Source: Sphagnum compactum (Eukaryota > Bryophyta > Sphagnopsida > Sphagnales). From it: a stretch of DNA of 64,000 bases. The position numbers and the translations under genes were made by a program. This document shows, piece by piece, positions 12,101 through 23,400 of the stretch. The stretch lies in assembly GCA_965153455.1 (NCBI GenBank), contig OZ234498.1, positions 13,578,001-13,642,000 on the forward strand. Reading direction: 5' to 3'. The notes under the pieces were generated by a model, which saw only the letters and a program-made list of their open reading frames with translations, did not search any database and was not told the origin of the DNA. Numbering within the stretch: the stretch's first letter is position 1; the number at the start of each line of letters is the position of its first letter.

Positions 12101-13420
12101 TTCCAATTCCTTGAATTCTTTCCAAAACTAAGACAAAACTAGAGAAGCAATATTCTAGAAAACACATGGGACCAAAAAAAAAAAAAAAAACCCACAGTCC
12201 ATACATACCATATTTTGCTCCTCATCCAAAAGCCTGACAGTCGGTGTCCTGGGATTGATAACAGCAGGCAACAAACCATCAATCTCTGATACCCTATTTT
12301 TCCTTTCCATTCTTGGTGCACAATTCACAAAATTGACTACTCTAAGAACTAATTTTTTATTCTACAATTCCCCTCTCTATCTCATCTCAAGCATAAAAGA
12401 AAACTTGTCAAATAGAGCAGTACATTGGTCTCAAGGCATTATATGCCTAGTTCAGAAATTCCCATGCTGCATACACCTTACTAAGAAATTGAGCTTAATG
12501 TAACAGACTTATATCTACACAATCAAATGCCTTCCGAGCTGAACTAACAAAGACTGCAAACTTAGTTTCATATCTTCAGTCAGTTATGGCAACAAGCTTG
12601 CATTTGAAACCAAAACCCAATGTTTGATTAAGATGACCAGGCCTCCAAAACCCATCACAAATAGCTAACTTGAATGCTGCTGCACCGCATGCACCAGATG
12701 GAAAAAAAAAGATAGATCTTAGAATCCACAACAGCATCAGGACTGCAACATATATACAAGCATAGATCCTCAATTTCCCTGTGGAATTTCAATGGTAATT
12801 TCTGGAAGCTTAAACTATGTATGAACCATGAGGGGAATTTTGATCTATGAATTTTGATCAATCAATCTAGGAGAGACCCAAGACTTCAAGTCCGTAATTC
12901 TCCATAATCACTTAACAGTGTTCAAAGAATTCAAACAAATTCCAGAAACCTAATTCATCACAAATCTGTTGCTGTGCATTCAGGGGATTGCAATGAGGGT
13001 TTGGGATTTAATTAGGGGTACTATCTTCTTTGTGTTGTGTGCATAGACTGGGGATCTGAATGATAGTTAGAAGAAGAACTGAAGGGAGGATAAAAAGGGG
13101 GAAGAAGAAGAAGAAAACCTGATGTCGGAGTTCATGAGAGGGCCATCGTTTTGGACTTCTTGATCGGTGCGTCGCTGGCCTGAAGGTCTTGGCCGCCGTC
13201 TTGCACCCGCAGGAGGCCGTGAACCCCCAGCTCTCCCAACTACAACAAGAAGCCTTCCTGTTCGCCCTCCTCCTCTGGAGCTGAGTTGACAGATCCCACT
13301 GAGCCCGCTACCCAGACAAGAGGACATGGAGTTCTCTCCACGACCAGACAGCAGAGTTGAGCTTCTGGTTACTTGCACCAAACCCGGTTGCTGCAAAAGC
13401 CTTGCACCCAATGTTGCCAT
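9142..13420 (-). CDS. Plastid translation initiation factor IF-3, nine exons
   Basis: The bacterial-type IF-3 binds the small ribosomal subunit and proofreads the start codon. Minus-strand exons are 13420-13119, 12248-12209, 11655-11596, 10823-10771, 10593-10538, 10320-10287, 9998-9926, 9673-9581 and 9273-9142; they total 280 residues with every junction in frame. The first 85-90 residues are rich in Ser, Arg and Gly and acid-poor, as in a plastid (or dual) transit peptide. The IF-3 body starts at GPLMNSDIR. It continues through VRLLDEEQNM, VVSIQEALERS, SKYKYELQKKKREAQKK (linker helix), ELKELKMRYNIDTHDYDVRL, RFLKDGDKVKV and a final ESKMAIEGRSMQM. The usual DYGK before the linker reads NYSK here. 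I chose the start at MATLGARLL because it has a good ATGG context; an upstream in-frame ATG at 13447 would add nine residues. Confidence 0.92.
9722..9745. repeat. Telomere-motif hairpin in an IF-3 intron
   Basis: GGTTTAGGG at 9722-9730 and its reverse complement CCCTAAACC at 9737-9745 flank a six-base spacer. Both arms are units of the plant telomere/telo-box motif. The element sits in the intron between exons 9998-9926 and 9673-9581. Confidence 0.7.
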
Positions 13421-14445
13421 GGAATTTTTTTTTAAAATGCCGATCACTCTGTCTCTTTCCTCTCTCTTACTGCATGGAAATGCTCGAGACTAAAAAGGCA
13501 ACAAAAACAGAATTCTACTTCCAGAAAATCCAAACCCTTTTTCTTCTCGTTGTACAACCCAAATGGAAAGAAAAAAAAAGAAACTCAAATCAAAAAGAGC
13601 ATCACAGAGTTACATACAACAAAACAAAACAAAACACACAAACAAAACAGAGTGCACAAAGAGCATCACAAAGTCGTTGGTACAAAAGAAAGAAACAGTT
13701 TGCAAATCTTGTGACACCCAAAGACCTGATTGACTGATTACAGCAAATGCATTATCCGGTGGTGCAGGTGAACGAGCGGCACAAAGGCGAGGGGGGGAGG
13801 AGCTAGAAAAAAAAAGCTTTGAGCGAGAGACAAAATCCTTGAGTGCAAAATCCGTTATCCAAAACCCAAGTAGCAAAACCCTAAATTCTATCACTCTGTT
13901 TTTGTCTGCTTTTTTGTTTCCCCCTTTCAACCGTGAATAAGGCGGAAATTAGGGTTTCATCCACTGAGGCTGTTTGTTCGTCCAAATGTGTGAAACAACT
14001 AGTGTTGGGCGGCGGTTCTTGACTTTTATGAAGAACCCCCGGTTCTTGACATTTGGTGTCCCCATATATCCCCTTTCTTGCCAACTTGGTTTTTTTCTGT
14101 TTTAGTTTTTTTTTTGGGCCATGTTGATGTGTACATCCGTTATGCCACATCGGCATTTGGTGGTCCACATAACCGCCCTTTTCTTGCCAACTTGACTTTT
14201 GGTTTTAGGATTGCCATGTTGGCATTTTGGGCATATTGTTTCTCATGTTTGGGAATTTTTAAACGTCTTTAGACTTATTTCGTCAAAAATGGGCAATTCA
14301 CCCCAATTTAGATTTTTGATGCAACCATACTCAGTTGTGAATAACAATGTGACAATGAAGTAGATCTGTTTATGAGCTTGGATCACTAGAAGCTTGTTCC
14401 ACATGGTGTGAAGTCCACGGTAAATTCTGCTTTCAAAGTGGTATT
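13421..14445. other. 5' region of the IF-3 gene
   Basis: This is upstream of the IF-3 start on the minus strand and should contain its 5' UTR and promoter. It holds an AAACCCTAAA telo-box-like motif near 13877, common upstream of plant translation-related genes, and an A/C-rich tract at 13605-13660. I see no additional gene. Confidence 0.45.
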
Positions 14446-14870
14446 ATGACTGGAGGAAGGATGCTTTGTATAGAAACAGATTCTTGGGCTAAGAATGAGA
14501 AAACATTGCAGTTGCTGGCAGTGATCGGTGGTGCAGCACCATGGTCATCTGCTCGCAAAGCTCTCTGGCCTCTTGTTTGTATACAACTTTTACAGGTACT
14601 GTCCTCTCAGATGAGATTTCAGGGGATGGTGTTTTCTGGGGATCTGTACAGACATGGGATTGAGAGCTTTAACTGTGATGGACTTAGGATGCGTACCTGC
14701 TGGTATTTGTTTTTGGTCACACGACTTGCAAGTAGCAGAGTCAGTGGTAGATCGATTGCAGACTGTCGAGTGATGGCTGAGTGGCAATGCTGATGATGCC
14801 CTTGCACACCTTTGAGGAGCCCTTCCCCCTTGTATGCAGATTTGTTGTGCAAGAAAAGCTCACAAAAGCT

Positions 14871-15009
14871 CCATCATCATCATCAGTTGCAGAACTTCTT
14901 TTTTTGTTCTGTGACAACGTCTTGTCTTTCAGCAGGATTTTTTTCATGGCATGATGGCAACCATCCAGCTCGTTTTTGCAGAGTACCACACAACCAAACC
15001 CACCTTCCC
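14871..15009 (-). pseudogene. GCN2-like kinase N-lobe fragment
   Basis: The minus strand encodes GEGGFGCVVLCKNELDG, then HHAMKKILLKDKTLS. This carries the glycine-rich loop and the ATP-anchoring lysine of a protein kinase. The stretch VVLCKN-LDG--A-KKI-LKDK is characteristic of plant GCN2, the uncharged-tRNA-activated eIF2-alpha kinase. A possible splice acceptor (CTGCAG) precedes it. The frame then runs into acidic, unrelated sequence (SSATDDDD) and stops at about 14741. I could not find the next GCN2 block downstream or earlier domains upstream, so I read it as an isolated gene fragment. A small kinase gene with distant exons is possible but less likely. Confidence 0.55.
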
Positions 15010-15046
15010 CTGCAGACAACTCACCACATAAAAGTAACAGTAAAGA

Positions 15047-15088
15047 TATAGGTGAATGGTACCCCTGCATAGGTACCATTCACCTATA
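15047..15088. repeat. Perfect 17-bp inverted repeat
   Basis: TATAGGTGAATGGTACC at 15047-15063 is repeated exactly in reverse complement at 15072-15088, with an eight-base spacer. It begins about 40 bp from the kinase fragment. It may be the foldback end of a small transposon or a regulatory stem. Confidence 0.85.
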
Positions 15089-15331
15089 AAATAAAACCTT
15101 TGTCTATCAGATTAATGTCACCAAATGAGGGCCCTCATGGTAAAGAGGAATCCAGAGAGGGATCGGCCATAAACATACCAAGCAAGGACAATTCCTCAGA
15201 GTCAGTCAGGTAGCGGGAATTAGAATTTGTGAACATTGTCAACGTCTGCCACATTCTTGAAGAATCAATTGTGCAACATTTTCAAATGGGACTTCGTAGC
15301 TTGGTGGAGCCCAGGTCCCAGAGACATCAAA

Positions 15332-15420
15332 AAAGCAATTGGAGATATGAGTGAAGCAAGTTGGAGACATGGGAGAAGCAAATGGAGCCATCAAAGAAGC
15401 AACTGGAGATGTCAGAGAAT
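15332..15420 (+). repeat. 22-bp tandem repeat, four units
   Basis: Four imperfect units of the form AAGCAA-TGGAGA-AT-AGAG follow each other. Shortly downstream (about 15432-15445) is the motif ATACTCCCCCTC, which I associate with Copia-type leader regions; that link is from memory and weak. The surrounding 15.1-16.0 kb shows no gene. Confidence 0.6.
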
Positions 15421-16048
15421 TAATCAAAGTGCAATACTCCCCCTCACATACAAACTAAAGATCCTCTCTATCTAATACAATTCACAACACCAACTAAAAG
15501 CTTGAGTTCAAAAGCAACACAAATGTGCAAATCCATATTTAATTTAGCTGAAGCTTGTTATAAATTAACTCAAATAATTAAGCTAGAAAAATTCTACATG
15601 TGCATATTAACCCAGATTTGCAAATTGGGTCTTCTAGGTAAACTACTTTTTTTTAAACTCCAAAAGAATGAGAGATGTGAATACAACAGATATAATATGT
15701 TTCCACATGTGTAAATTGTCTCAAAATTGGAGATATAAGTCTGAAGAACCAGCCCGCCCCCCCCCCCCCACATGAAAATCTCTATATCAACGTTTTATTG
15801 CAAATGTACTTCATGCATAGCTATGAGAAAGCAACTGTAATAACTACTTTGAAATGAAACTTGCAGTTAATTATAGTGCTAATTAACAAGGCCTCTCAAC
15901 AACAATATTGTCATATGTATTAAGACAATTCTACCCATGATGTAATTGCACACCAATTTTCACTTCCAATAGATTGATCACATGTATACTGAATTAACAA
16001 GAAATTCCTAGTGTGCAGCAGCATCCTTCTTCTTCTTCTTCATATGGA

Positions 16049-18735
16049 TCACAATTTGATGGGTCTAGTGATTTGAACTTCGAAGACATTCCTGTCAAGG
16101 GCATTCTGGTGGAACCTGCACAAATCACCAACTTCCAACTTACCATCCTTCACAAACTGAGACCACCCATCACAAATGCTTGATGTCCATGCTGTAGGTC
16201 TCCATGTTACTGGCCAGTCTAACAGCTCATGATGCTGTGCAACAGCATCGGCACCAACAATATTTGACTGTGCAGAAGAAGAAGAAGAAGCTGAGTGGTT
16301 ATGTCCATCAACTCCCAGTTTTGCTCTTAAAATCAATGGAACAGCTTCTTTTGGCAGGTGCTTGCTAATGAACTCCGGAAGCACCTGAAAAAAACACACA
16401 CATTGATTCCAATAAAACATTGAAGGAAAAAAAGCAAGGAAAAGAAAAAAAACAGAAAGAAATCAATAAAGTCGTAGAATTTGAATTACTTGAAATCAAT
16501 TTACAGTTTTAATATAATAGTGACATTATACAAACTGATTATAATAACTGATGATCAAAGCTGATCTCTTGGAGTTTGATCACTTAAATTGTAGAATGTA
16601 TCCATCATATCTAGTGTAATAGGGTCAGACAATTATATATGATGAAGCACTGCACAGTTGAATCATCTCTTTGAACATGCAAATTACGCGATAGAATTTG
16701 CATCCAACAAAAAAATTGTGATGAAGATGAGGAAGGGAAGTATTATATTCTACTCACAAGCTGCACCTCCTGCTGCTGATTATGATTTTCCGCATCACTC
16801 CAATCCACAGCAAACTTGGTTAGGGGAACCCAAAAATCTGGAACTTTGCCTACCACTACTGTGGCAGCAACAGCTACCGCTGGAGAATTCCTGGACCGGC
16901 CGGGGATCAGCACTAGTGCAGCGCGGTTTGCAACTTCCTCCTACTGACCTGGGTGAGGAGGAACAGCTGCTGCTGCTGCAGGCAGCAGTAGATCATCATC
17001 ATGTACACAAAATTCAATCCGATACAGAATTAGTCACATAATTATCAAAGCTCAATTCTTAACAAATTATACCAATTGTTATGTAGTTAGTAAGATACAA
17101 AGCTAAAATCAATATTCATGATTTCTTATATAGATTTTACAGAGCTCTTGATGGATTACATGCATGCATGTAATGGACACTATGTGATGACATATGACTC
17201 CCCATCTGCCAAATTGTCCAATTGAAAATCCTGAAAATTCACATATTCGAGACAAGTACAAAACTCATGACCACATACATCCCGGCCTGAATCATTACTA
17301 CATGAAAAGATAGGGGAATGCAAAGTCCAAGAGCAGCTATTGGAATCGGATGACTCATGAAAAGCTGCAAGAGCTCTAGGAGAAGGAAGTGAACGTAGTA
17401 CTTACATAAGGACACATCGCGACCCGGCGAAGATGGTAATGGTCGGCCTTGAAGAAAGGGAATCGACATTACTGACGGCTGCGCCTGAGCTGCTGTAGGA
17501 CCCAAGATCTCAGGGAGAGGAGGAGGATACATCGAACTCATCAACAGCAATGGACGAGGAGGAGGAAGAGGAGGAGGAGGAGGACCCATAGTGCCCATGA
17601 TCACACCAGCAGGATGACGGATGATCGTTGCGTTGCTGATGGTGGTGGTCGCTGGGCTACAGTTATGATGAGGTGGACCCTTGTAAGATTCAGTAGTAGT
17701 GTAGGGTCCGGGCACGGGCGGCAACACGATGGGCATCTGTGATGATGATGCAGATCGGGTCATCATCAATTGCTGCCTGTATGATCGCAGAGCCGCTGCT
17801 CTTGCGCCATCCTTCAAAACCTCCAGCTGGGCCGTGCCGTGATTTAGGCCGGGATGTCCTTGCACAGCAGTTCTAGAGGATACCGGCAGCATGGCGGTGC
17901 TTGTTGATCCAATGATCGGAGGAGGCGCAGCTGCTGCTGGTCTGGAAAAAGCTGATGCAACCTGCTGCAGCACGCTACTGCGAGACTCCACGCAGTATCC
18001 AAATTCATTGGGACTTCGCTGCGAGACTTCGCCGCGGGTGTGGCAGCTTATAGGGTACGCAGCTGCTGCAGCACCTCTCTGGAGTTACAGTTCCTTAGCT
18101 CTAGAATACAGCAAGGTCCTCCCTTGCACGTCAACATTATGTAGGTGGTCGTTCCCAAGGCGCAACTCTAAATTTGGTTCTTCGTGATCAGTTTACAGCT
18201 GCTGTAACTGCTTGCTATAAACAGCCTTCCCCGATCTTTTCGACGGATTGCCATGAGCTTGATCAGCCTCCCTGAGAGCTGTGGCAACAGTTTGCTGATT
18301 AAACAGGTTCTCTGCAGACGAAGACATCTTGTATCTTTTCGCTACATGCTTAATAGGAATTATGGCAACGTCCTGCTGCAGATCATGTCGAATCTCCTCC
18401 ACACACGACGATGCCTGAACCACCAGCTCCGTGAACGTCGGCGCGCGAACAGTTTGCTGAAAGATTAACTTTGACTGATCAGGCACCTCAAATGATCTGT
18501 TCTTCGACGGACTTTGCTGAACCGGCTGGAGTTCCACTGCTGCAGAAACAGGCGCCTTGAGTCTAGAATCCGTAGCAGCCACTTGAGACGCCATAGTACT
18601 GCAGGTTCCGGGAGGTGCTGCCGGTAGTTGCCGAATTAAATCAGCCGCATTCATGTATAAAACCGAAGAGGCAGGCATAGCAGCCTGCTCGTCCATGAAC
18701 CTACGAATGCGCTGAAAGTCCCACTCATCCGCCAT
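16049..18735 (-). CDS. B3-domain DNA-binding protein (REM-like)
   Basis: The C-terminal exon 16384-16049 encodes VLPEFISKHLPKEAVPL, WPVTWRPTAW and GWSQFVKDGKLEVGDLCRF, ending in VFEVQITRPIKL. This is the core of a plant B3 DNA-binding domain, closest in style to the REM class. The preceding exon, ending at 16758 with a good GTGAGT donor, supplies KVPDFWVPLTKF. Two upstream open exons look plausible: 18735-18197 (start MADEWDFQRI) and about 18076-17406, which is proline- and alanine-rich with an eight-residue PPPPPLPPP-type run. A frame-consistent model of about 573 residues uses introns 18196-18077 and 17405 to about 16934. I am unsure of these two junctions and of the start of the 16758 exon (16933-16940). 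B3 proteins are nuclear and bind DNA; the target is unknown. The long disordered N-terminus is not diagnostic. Confidence 0.7.
17155..17174. promoter_or_regulatory. 20-bp palindrome with overlapping RY (CATGCA) motifs
   Basis: ATTACATGCATGCATGTAAT is its own reverse complement. It contains CATGCATG, the RY element recognised by B3 domains of the ABI3/FUS3/LEC2 group. It lies in the predicted intron of the B3 gene. That makes autoregulation conceivable, but the encoded B3 domain is not clearly of the RY-binding type. Confidence 0.5.
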
Positions 18736-19312
18736 TGTTGTTGTTCTACTGTAGCTGTACTCCTTCACCAAAAAGCTGCATGGGATAGAGAGGCCCAGGT
18801 GATATCAGTATTGCACATCCCACGGGAAGAAGCAGCATCAGCTTCATGACTAGAACTGCAACAAGGCAGTTATAGAAGACGGCAGATCGGAAAGGACAAC
18901 ACTATACATGAGCAGCAGCGCTAACAACCAATTACAAGCCATGAATAGAAGGCGGTAGATTGGACGACAACAGCTATTGCTGCGCATGAGGTGCAGCAGC
19001 AGCGAAGAGCCATGCGTGCATCAAAGTAGGGGTCATATCGGCAACTGCAAAAGCAGAGCTCTCGCATCAAACCTTAAGAAGCCAATGAATTCTTTCTTTC
19101 TTTCTTCATTTGCAAAATGCCCTGCAAAGCAAAAGCTTCGATCTACCCTACTTACCAGCTTTCTTTCTCCCCGTTCACCAATTGTTCGCTTTCCACTGGT
19201 CTGAAAACGTCTATTGGGTTTCAGCTCCGCAACTCCCTCTTTCCTTTCCTTTCCCTTCCATTCCGTTTCCTTCCACACCTACTACAGGTAGGACGGACGA
19301 CGATGAGGCAGC
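18736..19312. other. 5' region of the B3 gene
   Basis: This is the presumed promoter and leader of the B3 gene on the minus strand. It is GC-richer than the surrounding desert and contains many GCAGCAGC-type runs and pyrimidine tracts. No separate gene is supported. Confidence 0.4.
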
Positions 19313-19527
19313 GTCTATGACGTAGAAAAACAAAACACCCACGAGAGAGAGAGAGATTGCAACTGCATCTATGACGTAGAAAAACAAACACCCACGAGAG
19401 AGAGAGAGAGATTGCAGTTGCGTCTATGACGTAGAAAAACAAAACACCCACTAGAGAGAGAGAGATTGCAGCTGTGTCTATGATGTAGAAAAACAAAACA
19501 CCCACGAGAGAGAGAGAGATTGCAGCA
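19313..19527. repeat. 54-55-bp minisatellite with TGACG and GA-repeat motifs
   Basis: Four consecutive units begin with TCTATGA at 19313, 19368, 19423 and 19476. Each has TGACGTAG (TGATGTAG in the last), AAAAACAAAACACCCAC and a GA run, then ATTGCA. TGACG is a bZIP-type motif, and GA runs are typical targets of plant GAGA-binding proteins. It lies about 0.6 kb upstream of the B3 start. Confidence 0.85.
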
Positions 19528-19640
19528 GGTCGTTTTCAGCGACAGCAGCCGTCTCCTTCCCGCATGAGATAGAGAGAACAGAGAGAGAGATTGCAGCAGG
19601 TTGTTTTCAGCGACAGCAGCCGTCTCCTTCCCGCGGCAGG
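19508..19640. repeat. Two-copy direct repeat, about 69 bp
   Basis: The segment GAGAGATTGCAGCAGGT, GTTTTCAGCGACAGCAGC and CGTCTCCTTCCCGC occurs twice in a row, separated by a short GA-rich spacer. It overlaps the end of the minisatellite array. Confidence 0.8.
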
Positions 19641-19689
19641 CAGGTATATCTAGATACCGTGTAGTAGGTGCGAATGACGAAGTGGATTC

Positions 19690-20445
19690 CAATCACCAAG
19701 GTAGGTCGGTAGATGATTCACTATGGAGGAATGGAAACTGTCTCTGTTACTAAGTTGGCTCCTTCAGCACGACCGCTGTAAGCTCCTGCAGCAGTACGTG
19801 CTCATCATGACAATTGGATGAAAGCGAATTGTGAGTCAGAATTGTGGTGAAAGGGAAAGCAAGTGTAGGGCATTGATGCCTTGACGAAAGTCCCCAGTAG
19901 ATTACTCATCATGGATGGACCAGTGAAAACTGTTTCTATCACATGATGTCAAGCGTCCCTCATACATTACTCACTATTACTCCTTATGGATGAGTGGAAA
20001 CTGTTTCTATTTCTTTGGCACCTGCAGGACTAGCAGGCCTATACACACATGCATGCAGTATGTTTGTTTGAGAGCATCACAATTTGAAAGCGAAAGCAAG
20101 AGAAGAGCAGAGCAGAGCAGAGCAGAGCGGGTATGTTTGAGAGCATGGAAATTTGGAAGCTAGAGCAAGAGGGCACTCCATGATGGAAGAAGTCCTGAAT
20201 AGATTATTCACTATGGATGAATAAAAACTATTTGTCTTACATTATGAAAGTCTTGGATAGACTATTCACAACGGATGAATGAAAGTTGTTTCTATCAAAT
20301 GGCTCCTGCAGTGCAGTAGGTATATTTCAGTAGTAGAACATGACAATGGAGAGCAAAAGAAACAAGGGATTCCCTGATGAGAGAGTCCCGGATAGATTAA
20401 TCACTACTGATAAATGAAAATTATTTCTCTCAATTTGGCATTTAT
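19690..20445. repeat. Degenerate repeat family upstream of the B3 gene
   Basis: About six diverged copies of a 45-60-bp motif are spread over 750 bp (near 19697, 19890, 19960, 20192, 20251 and 20380). The motif reads roughly TAGATTATTCACTATGGATGA, then ATGAAAACTGTTTCTATC. Some copies continue into GGCTCCTGCAG. A GAGCA pentamer run lies at about 20105-20128. Confidence 0.7.
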
Positions 20446-23400
20446 AGACAAAGAACCAACCTTAAAATTATATATAAATAAATAAAATCCCATAATACTA
20501 TTAACAAGGAAAGCCAGGTTTGAGCACAAATGAATGAAAGCTCTTTCTTCAGTTTTTGGCACTCATGTAGACATACTGAAAGCCAAGATAAAAAAATTGA
20601 CAGAATGAGACCATCATTTGAACATGTGACCTTCCAAGCAAGGAGATGCAACAAAGCAACCCATCACACAAAAGCAAACAAGAAGTAAAAAATTAAATTA
20701 ATATAATAATACACCAAATGGATCAAATATCAATTTGACAACCAGTGGTATTACGAGCACAAGTTACACTAGTTAAGTATATCAGTTAAGTTGATCATGG
20801 AATATGTCTGCCTGTACATTACGTACCCGCAACCCCTAGGCTTTAACCGCTGCTCAATTTAGTCTCCATTAATTAATATGAGCAATCCAGCATTAAGTTA
20901 AGTTGAAGCCATTTAAGTCACTTCAAACCTCTATCTGTATATATAGCTCCTGCCTAAAATTTGTTTGTGTGTTGTTTAAAACCCTAAGCTAACTTAGTAA
21001 TTGCTAAGAGATTCTTAGAGACATTTAAAGTAGTTATTTCTTACAATCTGCTATCAGAAAAGTCTATTCTTCTTACAAATCTTCTGAGTTTGGTATGGTG
21101 GAATTTCACTCAGTGAAAATATTCAGATTTTAATTATCTCTTAAATGGGATTATTTTCCCACTGCTGACTTGTGGAGCCTTCTCAGTTTTTTGGATTAAT
21201 TGTCGGCATGCAATGTTTATGGTTTGTCCTCTAAATTTAGAGGAGCAATGTCTAGCCTGAGGAACATTTCTGTTTAAATGTTAAAAGCCTAGACCCACGT
21301 AATTAGCTATATAATTACATATCAATGCCAGACTGCTGGGAAATAATGATCAAAAGCTTCCACTTTCAATTGATCATTTATTTGATATTCGGCTTGTCAA
21401 ATATTATTTATGTAACATTTAGCTTTTTGATATTTGGGTGCTACGTTAGATAAGGATCTTCATATGTGGATTGTATATAAAACTCAAATCTGGATCAAGA
21501 TATCAAGTTAGTAATTAGGTTAGGTTAGTTAATAAATTAAGTTGTTAGGTTAATAAGTGATTAGGTGACAAAAAAGAAAAAAATTGCAACTGTCACAATC
21601 TAACCTCTTTGCTGGGAGAGGATAAAGAGGTCACAATTGGTCTCTTTAATTCTCTTTCCCTCTTTCTTTTTGCCTTTCTCCTTTATTTTTCTTCGTTCTT
21701 CTTCTGTTCTTTCTTTTTTCCTTGTTCTACTCTCACACCTTGCTCACCCCTTCCATGCCCTCTTGCAAATTCTTGCAGCATTTGAAGTAAGGTTTCTTTC
21801 TCTCTCTATTGTTCCCTCTTTTTATTTTTATTTTTTTGATTTTGTGTTTCTTGAAATTAAGTGTTTTTTTTTTTTTTTTCATTTTTGTTTCTTTGAATGT
21901 AGGTTTTAAGTTTGAAGAAAGATGACAAATCTCATTCTTTTTCACAAAATTTTATCATTATTAATTGGTGGGTACCTGGTTTGGAGGGTTACAATATCTT
22001 TTGTAAATTTTTTTTCTTCCCCTCTGTGGTTCCCTTCTTTGATGTAGGTGCTGGCCCAACATCATGTAAATGTAAATGCAAAAATATTATACATAGCAAT
22101 AATATGTGTGTAAAAACAAAAAGTTTGAATTTGTAAATGTAAATGATTTACACTTACACATGATTTACACGCCATAGATACAACACAAAATTGGTATGCA
22201 CTTTGGTACGTAAAACTAAAATCGACTAGGTAATATCATTTTATGAAAAACCAAAAACATACTCAAGTTCATCGTTTTTTGCACCAATGGTGCCATTGCC
22301 TTTACCCATACATATCCAAAACTTTCCTATTTTGAGATAATTTTATCCATATATCACATGTGAATCCTTTTTTGTGCTTCTAGGAATGTATATGTTAAGT
22401 TTTGTAGTTTGATTTTCAAAATTAAGGCATTATGTTAATAAATTAAATGATTAGTCCCTCCTATTTTCTTTTAACACTTTTTGTCTTGTGTTAAATGACT
22501 ATTGTTTTAATGATTTTTATAAATGTGTTGCCATTTAATGTGAAATTTGTTATAAGATGTCCATCATTTGGCTCCATTATAAAATTGAAAAATAACTTAT
22601 TGCCTTGGACGCATGTTGATAACCAACCATTTTATTAATAACCAACCAACATTGTTTCAAGTCTTAATGTGAATATTCAATATCTCAATGCAGACCTCAT
22701 ACCAACTTGTTAACATGTAAAAATCTCTAAACTAAATAATTTCATAGGCCTCTTAATGACTATTAGTTAGTAGTGATAAATTTATCAACCTGTACCCAAG
22801 GAGTTAGTGGGATTAGGTAGTTCGAGTTAATTAATAATTGGGGGTAATTCACCAATCATCTAGAAGATTTGTAAAAAAGGATTAGGATAAGGGTCTTATT
22901 TTCTAAAGGTCAATGTGAGCTTTGTGTGTGGTATGTGAGAAAGGGGGATAGAGGAAAGAGGAGGAGGAGAAGATTCATTAAAGACTTTTGAGGGATGGAG
23001 AAGACTTACTTGAAATGTGGAGGAAAGGAATGGAGAAATAAATATGTATTTTGAGTGTGATTTTAATGAAAGATGGTTGAAAGGTTTGAGTTTCATATAT
23101 TGTTTTGATGTTCTATTAAGTGTGGAAGGTAGAGTTGTTTTAATGATAAAAGTAGGATGTTTCCTTTAGTTAATATCTTTACGTTTCTTCTAGGACAAAG
23201 AATAAAAGGGCTGACTCCTAAGTAATCCCTAGAGTCCTAAGCTATTGGCTATTGTAAGAGGGTAATAGCTAATCCATGGTGGTGCAAATCAGGGGGTATG
23301 ACAATGGGTTGTAGATGAAAGGGCCATAGAGGAGGGACGTCAAGGCTACAAGTCACAAACAAAGCTGTTAAAAAACTTACAAGCATGGAGAAGGGAGGAA

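Noticed and set aside
14446-14793. 115-codon plus-strand frame beginning MTGGRML
   Set aside because: No domain or family resemblance, and it partly opposes the kinase-fragment frame; not enough to call a gene.
16658-17041. 127-codon plus-strand frame
   Set aside because: It is the antisense of a B3 exon and its intron.
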